DNA from: Alitta virens
Taxonomy: Eukaryota > Annelida > Polychaeta > Phyllodocida > Nereididae
Reading direction: 5' to 3'
NCBI GenBank assembly: GCA_932294295.1
Contig: OW028582.1
Coordinates: 4,025,515 to 4,089,514, forward strand
DNA length: 64,000 bases
In this document: one piece after another, positions 34,431 through 48,339 of the stretch
Layout: each line of letters opens with the position of its first letter
Position numbering within the stretch: the stretch's first letter is position 1
Made by a program: the position numbers and the translations under genes
The notes under the pieces: model-generated
What the model was told of the DNA's origin: nothing
The model's input: only the letters and a program-made list of their open reading frames with translations
The model's database searches: none

Positions 34431-35375
34431 GACTTGGAATGGCATCTGGGTACCACTTGTTATTACATTGATCTCCCATTAGTTCTTGCATACAACAGGA
34501 CCATTGTAAAACTGCCATGCAAACCACTGACGCCAAATACATTTAATTATAGGTATCTTGTTTCGTTACAAAACAAACTTAAGAAAAATTAATAGGTTAC
34601 GTTGAACAAAGATCTAGACTTACCAAATACCAACAGAGACAGTGTTGGTGAATCTCCTCATGTAAATATGTAAATTGTACAGAAACTGCGCAGCTCATAT
34701 TTGAATTCTTTGCTGTTTATGTCAAAAGTAGGTGGCGCTCAATACAATCAGCTTTTTTGCTAGAGAACAATAGAATTGATATACAGACAAAATATGAATA
34801 TATGTGATTATATATTGTTGCTTGGGATAAGGCTTATTTTTTGTTGCCACAAAGCAGAAAAACAGAAAAAAAATTGAAGAAGGATTAAATTCATACTTTT
34901 CACAGATTATAAAACATAGATAATCTACTTTAGTGCTTTAATCTGGTTTAAGCTTTTATTCAATTGTAACATATGTTGGGAGTCACCATGGTGATAAAAA
35001 AAACACCTACCAACAACCAATCAATCACTATGGATACCTGATATCATAATGGTGACACCTGAAGTCATATTGTGTGACGTCACATCCGGAAGTCCAAGGG
35101 ACAGCAGAGTTGAGAGACCGACCAGACCCCTCTTTTTACCCTGGGGCTAGGACCCCATGCGGTAACACCTGCTTTGCACCCTTGACAAAAAACCAGAATA
35201 TTAAATGACCTCACGTCGCTGCGGCTGCATCTGTTATTTATGCTAGGAATTTTGCCATATATGGCCATTTCTGTTAGCTTTATTAAATGCTATGTATAAT
35301 ATACATTGTCACCGTATATATAATTTAAAAACTTATATAAAAGGAAAACATTTATGCACAGGCCAGGAGAACTAA

Positions 35376-35455
35376 TCATGGTGTGGACTCTCATCATTAT
35401 GTCTGCCCCTGTCTGCTGGTCATACATGTATGAGCTGACTGAGCTTCAGACCCAG
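35376..35455 (+). mobile_element. SINE-2 tail, shared with copy B
   Basis: 'catggtgtggactctcatca' through 'gagcttcagacccagt', followed by (ATACA)n. The copy B counterpart at 42515-42605 keeps the 'gcagccttatcatctcatca' block lost here. Confidence 0.65.
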
Positions 35456-35736
35456 TCCAGTAATACGATATGATATGATACAATACAATACAATACAATG
35501 GGTGAAGTAGGATTGGGGCATTTAATATTGCCGAGATGTGTCAAAAATAGAAATCATATTCATTGCTACCACTTCTTTGCATTTTTTCACTGTTCGATGT
35601 TTGTTATGAAAAATAGGACCAAAAGGACATACATTTTCAATCCTACTGTTTTCAGTTTGAATTGTTGAAGTACAGTTGTAATATATAGGTAATTGGTACA
35701 AAATATAATAATAATGATTCTTATTAGTGAAGTTAT

Positions 35737-35923
35737 GGGTGGAGGTCCTAGCTCAGTTGTAGCACTCTGGGCTTCCAACCACTGGCTCCCAGGTTCGATT
35801 CCCGGTGGAGCCCAAGTTTGATGGCTGTTTCATCCTTCATCTCCTTGCCATGGTCCCTGCCTGTCAAAATTAGCCCAATAGGTGCAGAAATACAGGACGT
35901 AAAGCCCTAATCCACCCACTACC
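35737..35923 (+). mobile_element. tRNA-derived SINE-1, shared with copy B
   Basis: 'ggtcctagctcagttgtagc', 'gcttccaacc', 'ggttcgattcccggtgg', then the SINE-1 body. It sits at the same place and in the same orientation as 43019 in copy B, so it predates the duplication. Confidence 0.75.
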
Positions 35924-36304
35924 GCAATAAAAACAAATTGAAATTGATTTCCAAACCAAATTACTTTCATGCCAATCTAAATTGTAAAGGTTAGGCCTAT
36001 AATATGATGTGTGTCTATTTTGGCTGAGTGTATATTATATATATTCTGTTGTAGTTACCTTCCCACATCTTTAGTAATTCTGAAAGTAAAGCTGACTGAC
36101 CACATATATACAAGATGGGGCAGGGAGATCAATTGTGCAGTAATGCGTGACATTGCTGCTGCCTTAACATCTCTTGTTTAATCAACTGTAACTGACCTTG
36201 AGCCTTAATCCGCCCTTAAGACACCTTGGGGGCTTTCTTGGAAGTTAATTGCTTGTAAGACAAATTTGCATCACATTTGTGTATGGCATATTTGGAGCTA
36301 TGTC

Positions 36305-36418
36305 TTCTACTACTACTACTACTACTACTACTATTACTATTACTATTACTATTACTATTACTACTACTACTATTACTACTACTACTACTACTATTACTAC
36401 TATTACTACTACTACTAT
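36305..36418. repeat. (ACT/ATT)n trinucleotide repeat
   Basis: 'actactactattactatt' pattern; absent from the matching place in copy B (about 43530). Confidence 0.9.
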
Positions 36419-39400
36419 GTTCAGACTGACTGAATAACCAATAACAGGGTTTTATTCTAATTATGCAGGTTAAGTTCATAGACCTATAATAATAAAAAAA
36501 AAATCATAAGCTTCGAAATTTGTATCAAGCACCCTTCTGATAATTGTAGCTGAAACGGGGAAAAAATGGAATTTGACACTTCTAATATATCATATTAAAG
36601 CAATAGCTATGAAATATTTGACATGCAAGTCTGCATATTTCTATTAATATATATATTAATATTATTTCTTTACCTGTTGAATTAAAAGAAGTAGATGAAT
36701 TAGTAATTTATTAGCATATGCTGTGGTTCTACAGAATAAACGTTTCAGCCAGCATTTATTAGTATTTATAAATTACTCTTCTTTAGTGTGATACCAATAA
36801 CAAGACATCTTTGCTCTTTTTATTAATCCTTGAAATTAAAAGTAATTATTACTCATATTTTAATATTAATTTAATAATTCATATTTGGAAAATATTAATT
36901 GTTTATAAATATTTTTGCTAATGTTGACTTTTCAGCTTTTTGACCTTCTCAGTTTTTTGGGTATTCTTTTCAGTACAGTTTCGATTTCCATCAACACCTT
37001 GCATTATTTTTTCCTTTGGTCCATTTTTGTTTTTTTGCTGCCTTTTTGTCATTTTCTTTTTCAAAATGGCCGATTGTCTTGCATTTTCCATTCTTTATCC
37101 CTTTGTTCATTATTTTCTTTCTTTTTCTCTTTTTTTCTTGCTGAGTTTGCAAGAGAGTGTTCTTCTGCGTTATTTTAAGGGCAGAGCCTTAAGAGGAGGT
37201 CATCGAGTGCATCTTTTATTAAGTCTCCTTTCATCTCTTAAGGGCATAGGAGTCCTTAATGATCAAAAGTACTTTCTATAATCTTGAGTATCTTTTATAT
37301 TATATTTAGCAGTCCCTCAAGTATGTTTTATGACTGCGAAGAGAGTTATTTTATTAGTATAGAAGTGTATTTAATGTGGAATTTAGTTATGTGGGTGCAG
37401 TTGTCGTTATTCTTTGTTTGCAACACACACATTCGGTGTTTATTACATTTGCAGAGTTTATCACAATTTTGAGGTATTAATGGTTTAAATTTAATTGTCT
37501 TTATTGCATTTCATTTTATTTTATCTATACTAAACCTGTCTCCGATTGTTGGATTAAATTTAATATTTTTAGGAAATAATATCTTCCAAATATAGTAATA
37601 ACTGAATTTCATATTTCTTAAATATAAATATCTGCACACTATGATTGAATAACAATGTACAAACACTGAATAGAAATGTATTCCCATGATCAAACTTGTG
37701 ACCTTGGTAGGCCCATAATCCAATTCAATTTCACGCTTGTTTGATCATGAACAATACTTTAGTCTAAATCATATATATGTAGGGGAGAGTGGGGTACCTT
37801 GATCCACTAGGCAAAAAATAAAAAAATATTATTTGATATCAATTAATTAATTTACAATAATACATAATAAGATTCTGTTTTAACTTGTGTTAATTTAAAC
37901 CATTCAGGTTTTTTCATGAATTTCATTGGAGCATGTGCTCTGTTCTCCTCTATAGGTTACATTGTATTCCTCATAAAGTCATTTAGTGTATTTTGCCTAT
38001 TCTAAATAGACACCGTACTCAAGGTATTAATAAATAACAAAGATTTATTTACATAGAATGCTAATGGCTGTATCAACAGATTTATGACAAAGATTTATTT
38101 ACATAGAATGATAATGGCTGGAAATTAAAATCCTGGGTTAGAAAAGCCATTTTTAAATATGCTAAATGTGGTCTGTACAAAACGGATCTTTTTCAAATTC
38201 ATAACCTTCTATACTTATAACTGGTTTGTTACATAATGGAGCTTTATTCTGACCTTTCATGTTACAATTTTTCAATATTATATCATTCTGAGTCACATAA
38301 TAATTTCTCAAACTTGGAATCTAATAAACAATATTAATCAGTAGAAATAATAACCAGTAATTAATCTTGAAGCTTATCTAAACTGTTTTGAAGGTTGAAA
38401 TAAAATCTTTGAGCTCCTGTTTCATCTGTTATCTCCACGTTTCCTCTGGTATCTTTGGTGATAAGATAAACATGGATTTGTGGATATCATAAATGGCCTC
38501 CTAGGGATAAAATTAAAAAATTTAAAAAAAAAAGTTGGATGATAAAATGCTTTGGAAGAATTAGTCAAAAGATTGGAAAAAAACTATCTTACATAACTTC
38601 AAGCTTTTTTTTTTACCTACCAGAATCGCTAAAATGCATTTGTAATGGCAGTAGGTACATGTTGTACAAAAACCCATTTCAAATTTTAGATTTAGTTTGT
38701 GATAATGTACACATTTAATAACAATAAATTATGACATTCACTTTTTGTAGAGTATAAAAAACAAGCAAGATTTTATGATAGCTACTGAATATATAACGCC
38801 GAATGTTTTGCTGGCACTAACCTACATGACAACACATTTGCCAATTCTAATCACAAATTACTCACTGCGCGTACAATTTATTTACATTTAGCGGTTTCTG
38901 TGATATTTGTCTGCATTTATTTGGTGTGAAAATGGCAGATGTGCGCTATACATTATCTTCTTTTAGACATATTTCCTTAGAAGCAAGGGGCTTTTGGCAT
39001 CAAGGCCAAACCAAAGAGGAACTTTTTCATCAACCAGACACACTGCAGATTAGCCATTCATCCTGGACACATCAATCTGCAGGATACATATGTCGGTTGC
39101 CAATTCTTGGTGTATGTGGGGACTGGTGTAAATAGTGTGGTAATTAGAATTTGTGGACAATTAATTTCCTTCTTTCTTTCATTATTTTCCTTCCTTCCCA
39201 TCATCTTTCCTTCATTTCTTCTTAGTTAGTGATAACAACTTTTGTAGTTCTTTCTCTTTTCATTCCTTCTTTCTTTCTTTTTTCTCTTCTTTTTTTCTTC
39301 CTGTTTTTACAGGAAACTACTGGGATAACACTTCATCAAATTCCTCTTAATTTTATTTATTTAGATATTCCTGTGATATATCGTTTTATGCAAATTTTTT

Positions 39401-40619
39401 TGTTCAAACATGCAAAATCCCAACAAGATTCCCATATTCTTTTCTTATACTACTTTGATTATTGCATTCCTGGCGTGATTAATTTTCTGGCTGGTGCAAT
39501 AGCCTAATCCCTGCATATTTCAGCTGATCTGATGCATTTTAATCAGGGTATTTTGCCAAAGAAGATTGTCTTCTTGTTGTGGTCATATCGAGAGACAATG
39601 TTCTTAATGATGAATCGGTTCAAAGCTGTTACTAATAGGTTCCTTCATGCATGTGTGTACTTTGTTGAGGCAATTTAAAGACCCGCTGATGGGGTAAATG
39701 TAGCCAAGGAAGCATGGCCCTCGTTCATGTCCGAGTTCGCAGAATGCAGCATTCTTTTTTTTTTCATGGGATTATATGTGCACGTGACTCTATTTTATAC
39801 AAAAAAATAAGGAGTGTACACACTTTTAGTAATCTTGGCATGCTAAACTGTTTTGATTACGTCTTAATTATGGCAGTTAGATTTTTACAATGCTATCTTG
39901 TTTGGCTTGAGTATTGTTTTGTTTCTTCAAAAGTGTAAACACAGAAGAAAACGGTGACGTCATGCTCTTAGAATCAAGAAAAAATTAAAGAGTGATTCTA
40001 CGTAATTATTACAATGATAATAGTAATAATGTTTCCAAACAATACTTTGGCAAATGATGAGATATAATCACACAAGTTTTCCTGTAAACAACAATAATTT
40101 ACATGCAGTATTAAACACACAACATTAAACACACATTAATTAACATAAACACAACTAGATAATTCCCATCAGCACACTTTTAATGTCTTGGGTCTGCGGA
40201 ATTATACATCCCCAGAGAACCATACACATTATGTTGGCACATTTCCTGGAGTCTGCGTCCACATATATCAGTATATATGGGGAACTCACACTATTGTGTG
40301 TGCATCACAATACATGACAAGGAATAATGCGCTAATGCATCACTAGGAACATCGCTAGCCAGCCAACCTAGCGAGATATATACTCTTATCCGAATTATAC
40401 GGAGTGCTTTTGACCAATGTAGCATATAATTGTACGTTATAGGACATATATAGCACCTGGCTTTTCAGATACAGGAATGCTTCAGAATGAAGTTCAAAGC
40501 AAATGGTGCCGATAAGGCGTGTGTATGGCTGTATACTCCCAAGGGAGCTGAGTTGGAGGCCAGGGGAGCCACTGTATACCACTTAAAAATAGTACACTAT
40601 ACATTGTTAAGATCCAACT

Positions 40620-40905
40620 TCGGGCTGCATTAAATGCCATGGGTTCAATCCCAGGCCCTGGTACTATTCATTTGCAACATCCCAGCTGGATGTCATTCGG
40701 AGGAGATGATAAATTGGTGGTCTCTTGTACTCTGTGTCTATGCTGAGGCAAGTAAAAGATCCCACCCACGGGGTAAATGTGTCACATGGACTCCTTCTCC
40801 CTCTCACTTCATCAGTCAACCCTTGATGGCAGCAAGAACTTGCCTTAGAGGGCTGCACTTTCCACATCCATCCATCCATGTGCCCTATAAATGATTCTTC
40901 TTCTT
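40620..40905 (+). mobile_element. SINE-2 with the variant tail
   Basis: Box B-like 'gggttcaatcccaggccc', then 'ggatgtcattcggagg', 'ctctgtgtctatgctgaggc' and the tail 'agcaagaacttgccttagag' with 'ggctgcactttccacatcc'. This uninterrupted tail shows the target that the element at 6102-6709 entered. Confidence 0.75.
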
Positions 40906-43018
40906 CTATGTGCATTATCATTATAATTTATGAAAATATAGCAAGAGTTTAGTACCAGACAGTCCTTAGCCTTGCAAGCACTGATTGTGACAGTCATGCA
41001 CAATATTTGACATGATATGATATTGTTACAATATCAAGGTGTGGCAAACAAAATCCTGCAATGTTCTAAATGATATTGGCAAATATGATTACCACAATAT
41101 TTGTGGAACATTCACATTAATTTATTCAAATCGGCAGAATTTACAGTCACTAGAAGATCGCAAGGGCTTTCAAATGAATACTGCAGCAATATTTTATCAT
41201 ATTCCTGAACGATATTGCCAAATGACTTGGCAACATTAAGATTAATTATTATAAGTAATATTCAGAAAATCCACTGTCACAAATGTTTTCACTACACTTA
41301 ACCAATACATAATATATAGAAAGATTGATTTTGCATTGCAAAACCCTATGCAAATTCATCAATTTTGTGTAAGAATTGATGGATTGATAGATAGATGTCT
41401 CATCTGAACGACGTCTACCTCGGACGATCCTCATGAAAGGTACCCAGGCCTGGGATTGAACCCATGGCCTTTCAGTAGAGCAGGCATCGTATTAACATCG
41501 CCAACATCGCGCTGACGTTAAAATGATTTGGAATGGCATCTGGGTATCACTTGTTATTACATTGACCTCCCATTAGTTCCTGCATACAACAGGACCATTG
41601 TAAAACTGCCATGCAAACCACTGACGCCAAATACATTTAATTATAGGTATCTTGTTTCGTAACAAAACAAACTAAAGAAAAATTAATAGGTTACGTTGAA
41701 CAAAGATCTAGACTTACCAAATACCAACAGAGACAGTGTTGGTGAATCTCCTCATGTAAATATGTAAATTGTACAGAAACTGCGCAGCTCATTTTTGAAT
41801 TCTTTGCTTTTATGTCAAAAGTAGGTGGCGCTCAATACAATCAGCTTTGTTCTAGAGAACAATAGAATTGATATAGAAACAAAATATGAATATACATTGC
41901 TGTTGCTTGGGATAAGGCCTATTTTTTGTTGCCATAAAGCAGCAAAACAAATAAAAAAAATTTAAGAGGGATTAAATTCATACTTTTCACAGATTATAAA
42001 ACATAGATAATCTATTTTAGTTTTGTGATTGTGTATGTTTTATAAATGCTTTAATCTGGTTTAAGCTTTTATTCAATTGTAACTTATGTTGCGAGTCACC
42101 ATGGTGATAAAAAAAAACACCTACCACCAACCAATCAATCACTATGGATACCTGACGTCATAATGGTGACACCGGAAGTCATATTGTGTGACGTCACATC
42201 CAAAAGTCCAAGGGACAGCATAGATGAAAGACCAACCAGAGCCCTTCTTTACCCTGGGGCTAGGACCCACCCTATAACAGCTGCTATGCACCCTTGACAA
42301 AAAACCAGAATATTAAATGACCTCAGGTCGCTGCGGCTCTATCTGTTATTTCTACTAGGAATTTTGCCATATATGGCCATTTCATTTAGCTATATTAAAT
42401 GAAGTACAATGCTATGTTTAATATACATTGTCACTGTGCATATAAATTAAAAAACATTGCATGTGCAATATTGTATATAAAAGGAAAACATTTATGCACA
42501 AGCCAGGAGAATTTAACATGGTGTGGACACCAAGCAGCCTTATCATCTCATCATTATGTCTGCCCCTGTCAGTTGGTCATCTAAGCTGACGGAGCTTCAG
42601 ACCCAGTACAATACAAAACAATACAATGGGCATAGTACGATTGGGCCATTGGTCATTTGAAAACAAAATTTGAAAGGAATATGAACAATGATGAAGCAAA
42701 CAGTAAAGTATTTAAATTATGGCAGAGTATTTTCATAAATAGAAATCGAATTCATTGCTACCACTTCTGTGCATTTTTGCACTGTTGAATGTTTGTTATG
42801 GAAAATATTACCAAAAGGACATTAGATTTATAATCCTACTGTTTTTAGTTTGAATTTTTGAAGTACAGTTGTAATATATAGGTAATTTTGACCAAAATAT
42901 AATAATTATTATTCTTATTGGTGAAGTTTCTGCAATAACTTTGAATAATTAATGATGATATATGGTGTTGCACATATATCAAACATATGTTTAAACTTTA
43001 AAATGCAGAAAAAACAAG

Positions 43019-43174
43019 GTGTGGGAGCCTAGCTCAGTGGTAGTGCTCTGGGCTTTCAACCACTGGGTCCTGGGTTCGATTCGCAATTGAGCCCAAGTTG
43101 GATGGCTGTTTCATCCTTCATTTCATTGCCATGGTCCCCGCCTGTCCTAATTAGCCCGTTAGGTGCAGAAATAC
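43019..43174 (+). mobile_element. tRNA-derived SINE-1, copy B
   Basis: 'gagcctagctcagtggtagt', 'gctttcaacc', 'gggttcgattcgca'; the 3' end is shorter than in copy A. Confidence 0.7.
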
Positions 43175-44464
43175 ACTGGCTGCAGGTTCGATTTAGATTG
43201 TAAAGGTTAGGCCTATAATATGATGTGTGTCTATTTTGGCTGAGTGTATATTATATATATTCTGTTGTAGTTACCTTCTCACATCTTTAGTAATTCTAAA
43301 GTAAAGCTGACTGACCACATATATACAAGATGGGGCAGGGAGATCAATTGTGCAGTAATGCGTGACATTGCTGCTGCCTTAACATCTCTTGTTTAATCAA
43401 CCGTAACTGACCTTGAGCCTTAATCCACCTTTTAGACACCTTGGGGGCGTTCTTGGAAGGTTAATTGCTTGTGAGACAAATTTGTAGCACGTTAGTGAAT
43501 GACATGTTTGGAGCTATATCTTATAGGAAAGATAAGGATTTTCTATGATAAGTATATAATGTGTATTTATTTAATTATTATGATCTACAAAAAGTCACTA
43601 TCAAACAATATTGGCATGAAAACAAACTAATTAGAATTTTTCACAGAACCACCACCCTACGTTTATTTGAAATAGATTCTTTGTCTGAAGAAGTTTCACT
43701 GATCGAAATGTTTATTTTACTGAATTAATGTTTTGCCGTATATTCTTGAAACGAGTAATTACTAAGAAATTATACTGACTAGATAGTAGTATGAAAAATT
43801 ACTCATCATTAGTATGATACCAGTAACAAGAAATTTTTGTTCTTTATATTTATCCTCGAAATTAATACAAATTAATACCAATATTTAAAAATTTAAATTC
43901 ATATTTGGATAATATTAACTGTTTATAAATGACGGCAATTTTCAATAAATATTTTTGCTAATGTAAATTTTCAGCTTTTAGACATTTTTTTAACTTTTGG
44001 GTATTCTTTTCAGTACAGTTTCGATTTCCATCAACACCTTGCATTATTTTTTCTTTTGTCCAATTCCTTTCTGCTGCCTTTCTGCCATTTTCTTTTCAAA
44101 ATGGCAGATTGTCTTGCATTTTCCATTCTTTATCCCTTTGTTCATTATTTTCTTTCTTTTTCTCTTTTTTTTCTTGCTGAGTTTGCAAGAGAGTGTTCTT
44201 CTGCGTACTTTTAAGGGCAGAGCCTTAAGAGGAGGTCATTGAGTGCATCTTTTATTAAGTCTCCTTTCATCTCTTAAGGGCATACAAGTCCTTAATGATC
44301 AAAAGTACTTTATAATCTTGAGTATCTGTTATATTACTTTTAGTACTCCCCAAGTATGTTTTATGACTGCGAAGAGAGTTATTTTATTAGTATACAAGTG
44401 TATTTAATGTGGAATTTAGTTATGTGGGTGCAGTTGTCGTTATTCTTTGTTTGCAAGACACACA

Positions 44465-45846
44465 TTTTTTGCAGGGCTGTGTGGAATCTATGCAAGAATA
44501 AGAGCTCATATTTATTTTCTTGCTTCTTATGGTCCACCTGCATATATCTGAATGGCCAAAACCACCTTATTTGCAAAAAGATGGAAGCCAGAGTAGTTTT
44601 AAAAAGACAAATAATATATGATTGTGAAAAAAACCTTTATTCTAATGTAATTTTGACCAACAAGAGAGTTCACCATCACTTCCATATTTTTTTCCCAATA
44701 TCACACACATCTAGTGGTCCTCTGGTTAAAATATCATTGTGGTGGTCAGATCCCCTCATTTTTTTCTGAATTTTTAAATAATGCATCTTTATACATTAAA
44801 GAAAATAATAGTTTTTTGCTATTTCTTAATATTTGCATAAAGATTTGAACAGTTAAATTTATCTATTCATTTGGTAAACATACTTTAACATTTATGATGC
44901 CATATTGATTACATAATCATCAAATGTTACAAACTAAAAATATTGGGGAGAAAGGAAATGCATGGTTAATGATGACCTAATCTTGCAAAGCTTGTCTATC
45001 TTTCATGTACCTTCTTGTGAGTTTTACAGTTGAGCAACTGCTTTTGTGATATAAACTTGTAAAAGTGATTTTTCTCCTTACCCAATTGGCTAAAATTAAG
45101 AAAACCAACTTTTCCTGTGTATGTTGTCTTATGACATTCACTATTCAGTTTTTGACCAACAGCACACTTTCTGAGATGATCCATTAGCAATTACCCAATT
45201 CAAAAGTTTTGTTGCTTAAACTTTATGATCACTGACCAATCTGTGATTCTTGATGAAGATTATCAAGTCTCAACAGATTTATTGTGGTATTGCATTAATT
45301 GTGTCATCTACATGTAAGATTAGACAAGCTTTGCAAGATTAGGTCATCATTAACCATGCATTAGCCTTTTCCCCATTACCATTATTTTATAACATTTGAT
45401 GATTATGTAATCAATATAGCATCATAAATGTTAAAGCATGTTTATAGATAAATTTAACTGTTCAAAACTTTATGCAATTACTAAGAAATCAAAAAGACTA
45501 TTATTTGCTTAATATATAAAGATCGATTTTTTTTTTTAATTCATAAAAAAATGAAGGAATCTGACCACCACAATGATATTTTAACCAGAGGACCACTAGA
45601 TGTGTGTGATATTGGGAAAAAAATATGGAAGTGATGGTGAACTCTCTTGTTGGTCAAAATTACATTAGAATAAAGGTTTTTTTCACAATCATATATTATT
45701 TGTCTTTTTAAAACTACTCTGGCTTCCATCTTTTTGCAAATAAGGTGGTTTTGGCCATTCAGATATGTGCAGGTGGACCATAAGAAGCAAGAAAATAAAT
45801 ATGAGCTCTTATTCTTGCATAGATTCCACACAGCCCTGCAAAAAAT
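44465..45846. mobile_element. Large foldback element with arms of about 0.53 kb
   Basis: The left arm (44465 to about 45000) starts 'ttttttgcagggctgtgtgg'. The right arm (about 45320-45846) is its reverse complement ending 'cacagccctgcaaaaaa'. Matches run through 'ggaagccagagtagttttaa', 'gttcaccatcacttccatat', 'tttatgatgc' and 'gatgacctaatcttgcaaag'. The loop of about 320 bp is unrelated. It is absent from copy A of the duplication, so it arrived afterwards or was lost there. There is no transposase. A 90-codon open frame occurs in both arms but is not judged coding. Confidence 0.8.
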
Positions 45847-45849
45847 AAA

Positions 45850-47027
45850 GTCTCGTTTTGCAACATTTTCCCATTTTCACCCTTTTTTCAGAGCATTAAA
45901 GTTTGAAAAATATCACCAATAGCCCTGATGTAACAAAATACAAGGTTTCAATACAACTTCTTTACTCTAGGTACACATTTTCATGCCTACATTATGAAAA
46001 ATAAGTGAGATATGGACGTCTGAACTGGGAAATTCATGCTGTTGTGCTTTTCCACAAAAAATTAATAAAATTTCAAATTGCTGTATCTTCTAAACCATTG
46101 ACACTGGAGACCGGAAATTTTGGATTTTTCCATTAATTATATAGTCCTACAAATGGTATGTTTGCAGAATTTTTTGAGAAGGTGACCTGGGAAGTTTGTC
46201 TTAATTTTGGTGAATTAATATGGACTGACCCATTTTATATCCCACACTTGGCTGTATTCCTCATATAAAACTTATTAGGAACAACCCATGTGGTATTTTT
46301 TGTGATCCACCATCCCTAATTATAATAAATTGTGTTCCACCATCCCTGATTTACATATGGACGGACTACTTTAGGTTGATTAGTTTCACTGTCATTTTCA
46401 CTTTCACACTAAAATCACAGCTTCGCCTATTATATAGACTACTATTCATGAACACAAACTGGGTTTGAAGTAAATTTGCTATTTAAAAGTAATTTTGAAA
46501 ACTAAAAGTTGTTCGTAGCGGTCATTGGTCATGTCTGGACGAGACTTCAATTCAAAGCACTTTCACTTTGCCCATTAAATCTGGAAAATGGTTACAACTT
46601 CGTCAATTCTTGACCGATTTTGACCAAATAAAAATTGGCTTGAAGCATAGTTTCTCCTATCTTCAAATCTAAAAATTCCCATATAAATGGAATAGTTGAT
46701 TTGTACTGGCGACTCGTTTTTTGCCGACAATACAATCTGTTGATCTGAAACAGTCAGACATCCAAAACATTGAACATGCCATGGCCACAACTTCGCCAAT
46801 TCTTGTCCGATTTTGACCAAGTCAGGACTGGCATGAAGCTGAATCTCATGAATATTAATGAGATTTATGATCCTCACTGTTTGTGTAGGAATATCAATAT
46901 GAAAAGTACAAGAATTTGGTAAAAACAATTCTTAATTTCTTAGTTTTCTTAACTAAAAATACAGAAAATATCTGTAAAAGTGTGGGATATAAATAAAACC
47001 CAACCACAGTGGTGGATCAGCTCATTG
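45850..47027. other. Rest of the copy-B-specific segment
   Basis: Mostly not matched in copy A, although a short 'tgtattcctcat' stretch near 46256 resembles copy A near 37966. It contains an internal diverged duplication ('acaacttcgtcaattcttga' near 46592 and 'acaacttcgccaattcttgt' near 46788). 'ttatatcccacactt' (46233) and 'aagtgtgggatataaa' (46978) are inverted and may be the ends of another element. Confidence 0.45.
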
Positions 47028-47116
47028 AAACCCATTTGTGAGCTGTCTGGCAGAGGAACTCACTCGTGGCTTCGCCACTCGTGAGTTCCTCCGCCAGACA
47101 TCTCACTCATGGGTTT
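47028..47116. repeat. Near-perfect 43-bp hairpin
   Basis: Left arm 'ctgtctggcagaggaactca' and right arm 'tgagttcctccgccagacat' fold with a 3-base loop ('ttc') flanked by 'gtggc' and 'gccac', with a few mismatches. It lies at the right border of the copy-B-specific DNA. Confidence 0.75.
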
Positions 47117-48339
47117 TATAACAAAAATTGATTTACATAGAATGATAACCACTGGAAATTAATATCCTTGGTTACAAATGCCATTTGTAAATATGCTAAA
47201 TGTGGTCTGTACATAACGGATCTTTTTCAAATTCATAACCAATTAATTTTCGAGTTATGATTTTCCCTTTTATACTAATAACTGTTATTTGGTTTTATAA
47301 TGGAGCTCCAAGCCAATATAATATATGACCTCTCATGATACATTGTTCAATATTGCATCATTCTGAGTCATATAAGAATTTCTCAACCTTTAAATCTAAT
47401 AAACAATATTAATCAGTAGAAATAATAACAAGTAATTAATCTTGAAGCTTATCTAAACTGTTTTGAAGGTCAAAATAAAATCTTTGAGCTCCTGTTTCAT
47501 CTGTTATCTCCACGTTTCCTCTGGTATCTTTGGTGATAAGATAAACATGGATTTGTGGATATCATAAATGGCCTCCTAGGGATAAAATTAAAAAATTTAA
47601 AAAAAAAAATTTGATGATAAAATGCTTTGGAAGAATTAGTCAAAAGATTGGAAAAACACTATCTTACATAACTTCAAGCTTTTTTTTTTACCTACCAGAA
47701 TCGCTAAAATGCATTTGTAATGGCAGTAGGTACATGTTGTACAAAAACCCATTTCAAATTTTAGATTTAGTTTGTGATAATGTACACATTTAATAACAAT
47801 AAATTATGACATTCACTTTTTGTAGAGTATAAAAAACAAGCAAGATTTTATGATAGCTACTGAATATATAACGCCGAATGTTTTGCTGGCACTAACCTAC
47901 ATGACAACACATTTGCCAATTCTAATCACAAATTACTCACTGCGCGTACAATTTATTTACATTTAGCGGTTTCTGTGATATTTGTCTGCATTTATTTGGT
48001 GTGAAAATGGCAGATGTGTGCTACACATTATCTTCTTTTAAAGATATTTCTTTAGAAGCAACGGGTATTTGGCATCAAGGCCAAACCAAAGAGGAACTTT
48101 TTCATCAACCAGACACACTGCAGATTAGCCATTCATCCTGGACACATCAATCTGCAGAATACATATGTTGGTTGCCAAATCTTGGTGTCTGTGGGGACTG
48201 GTGTAAACAGTGATGGTAATTAGGATTTGTGGTCTATTTAAATTTTCCTTTCTTCATTCCTCCCTTTGTTCCTTCCTTCCTTCCTTCTTGGTTTAGTTTA
48301 GCTTTTGTAGTTCTTTCTTTCTTCTCTTTTCGTTCTTTC

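Larger units (their letters stand above)
34078..39860 (+). repeat. Segmental duplication, copy A
   Basis: Starts 'ttggcaacattaagattaat', identical to the start of copy B at 41227, and stays collinear with it over SINE-2 and SINE-1 insertions, the 'ctgcggctgcatctgttatt' region, a C/T-rich tract and repeat D. It lacks the foldback insertion and the 29-bp array of copy B, but has an ACT/ATT microsatellite (36305-36418). The most similar part is 38380-39130 against 47440-48215. Confidence 0.8.

Noticed and set aside
38926..39135. Paralogous 69-70 codon ORFs at 38926-39135 and 48001-48213
   Set aside because: They look conserved, but so does the flanking non-coding DNA of the duplication. Most base differences within the frame change amino acids, so there is no sign of protein selection.
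44465..45846. Matching open frames of about 90 codons in both arms of the foldback
   Set aside because: Being inverted copies, the arms must share any open frame. There is no known domain and nothing suggests a gene.
46575..46928. 117-codon minus-strand ORF with an internal repeat
   Set aside because: The internal repetition comes from a duplicated DNA segment in the copy-B insertion; no known protein family fits.
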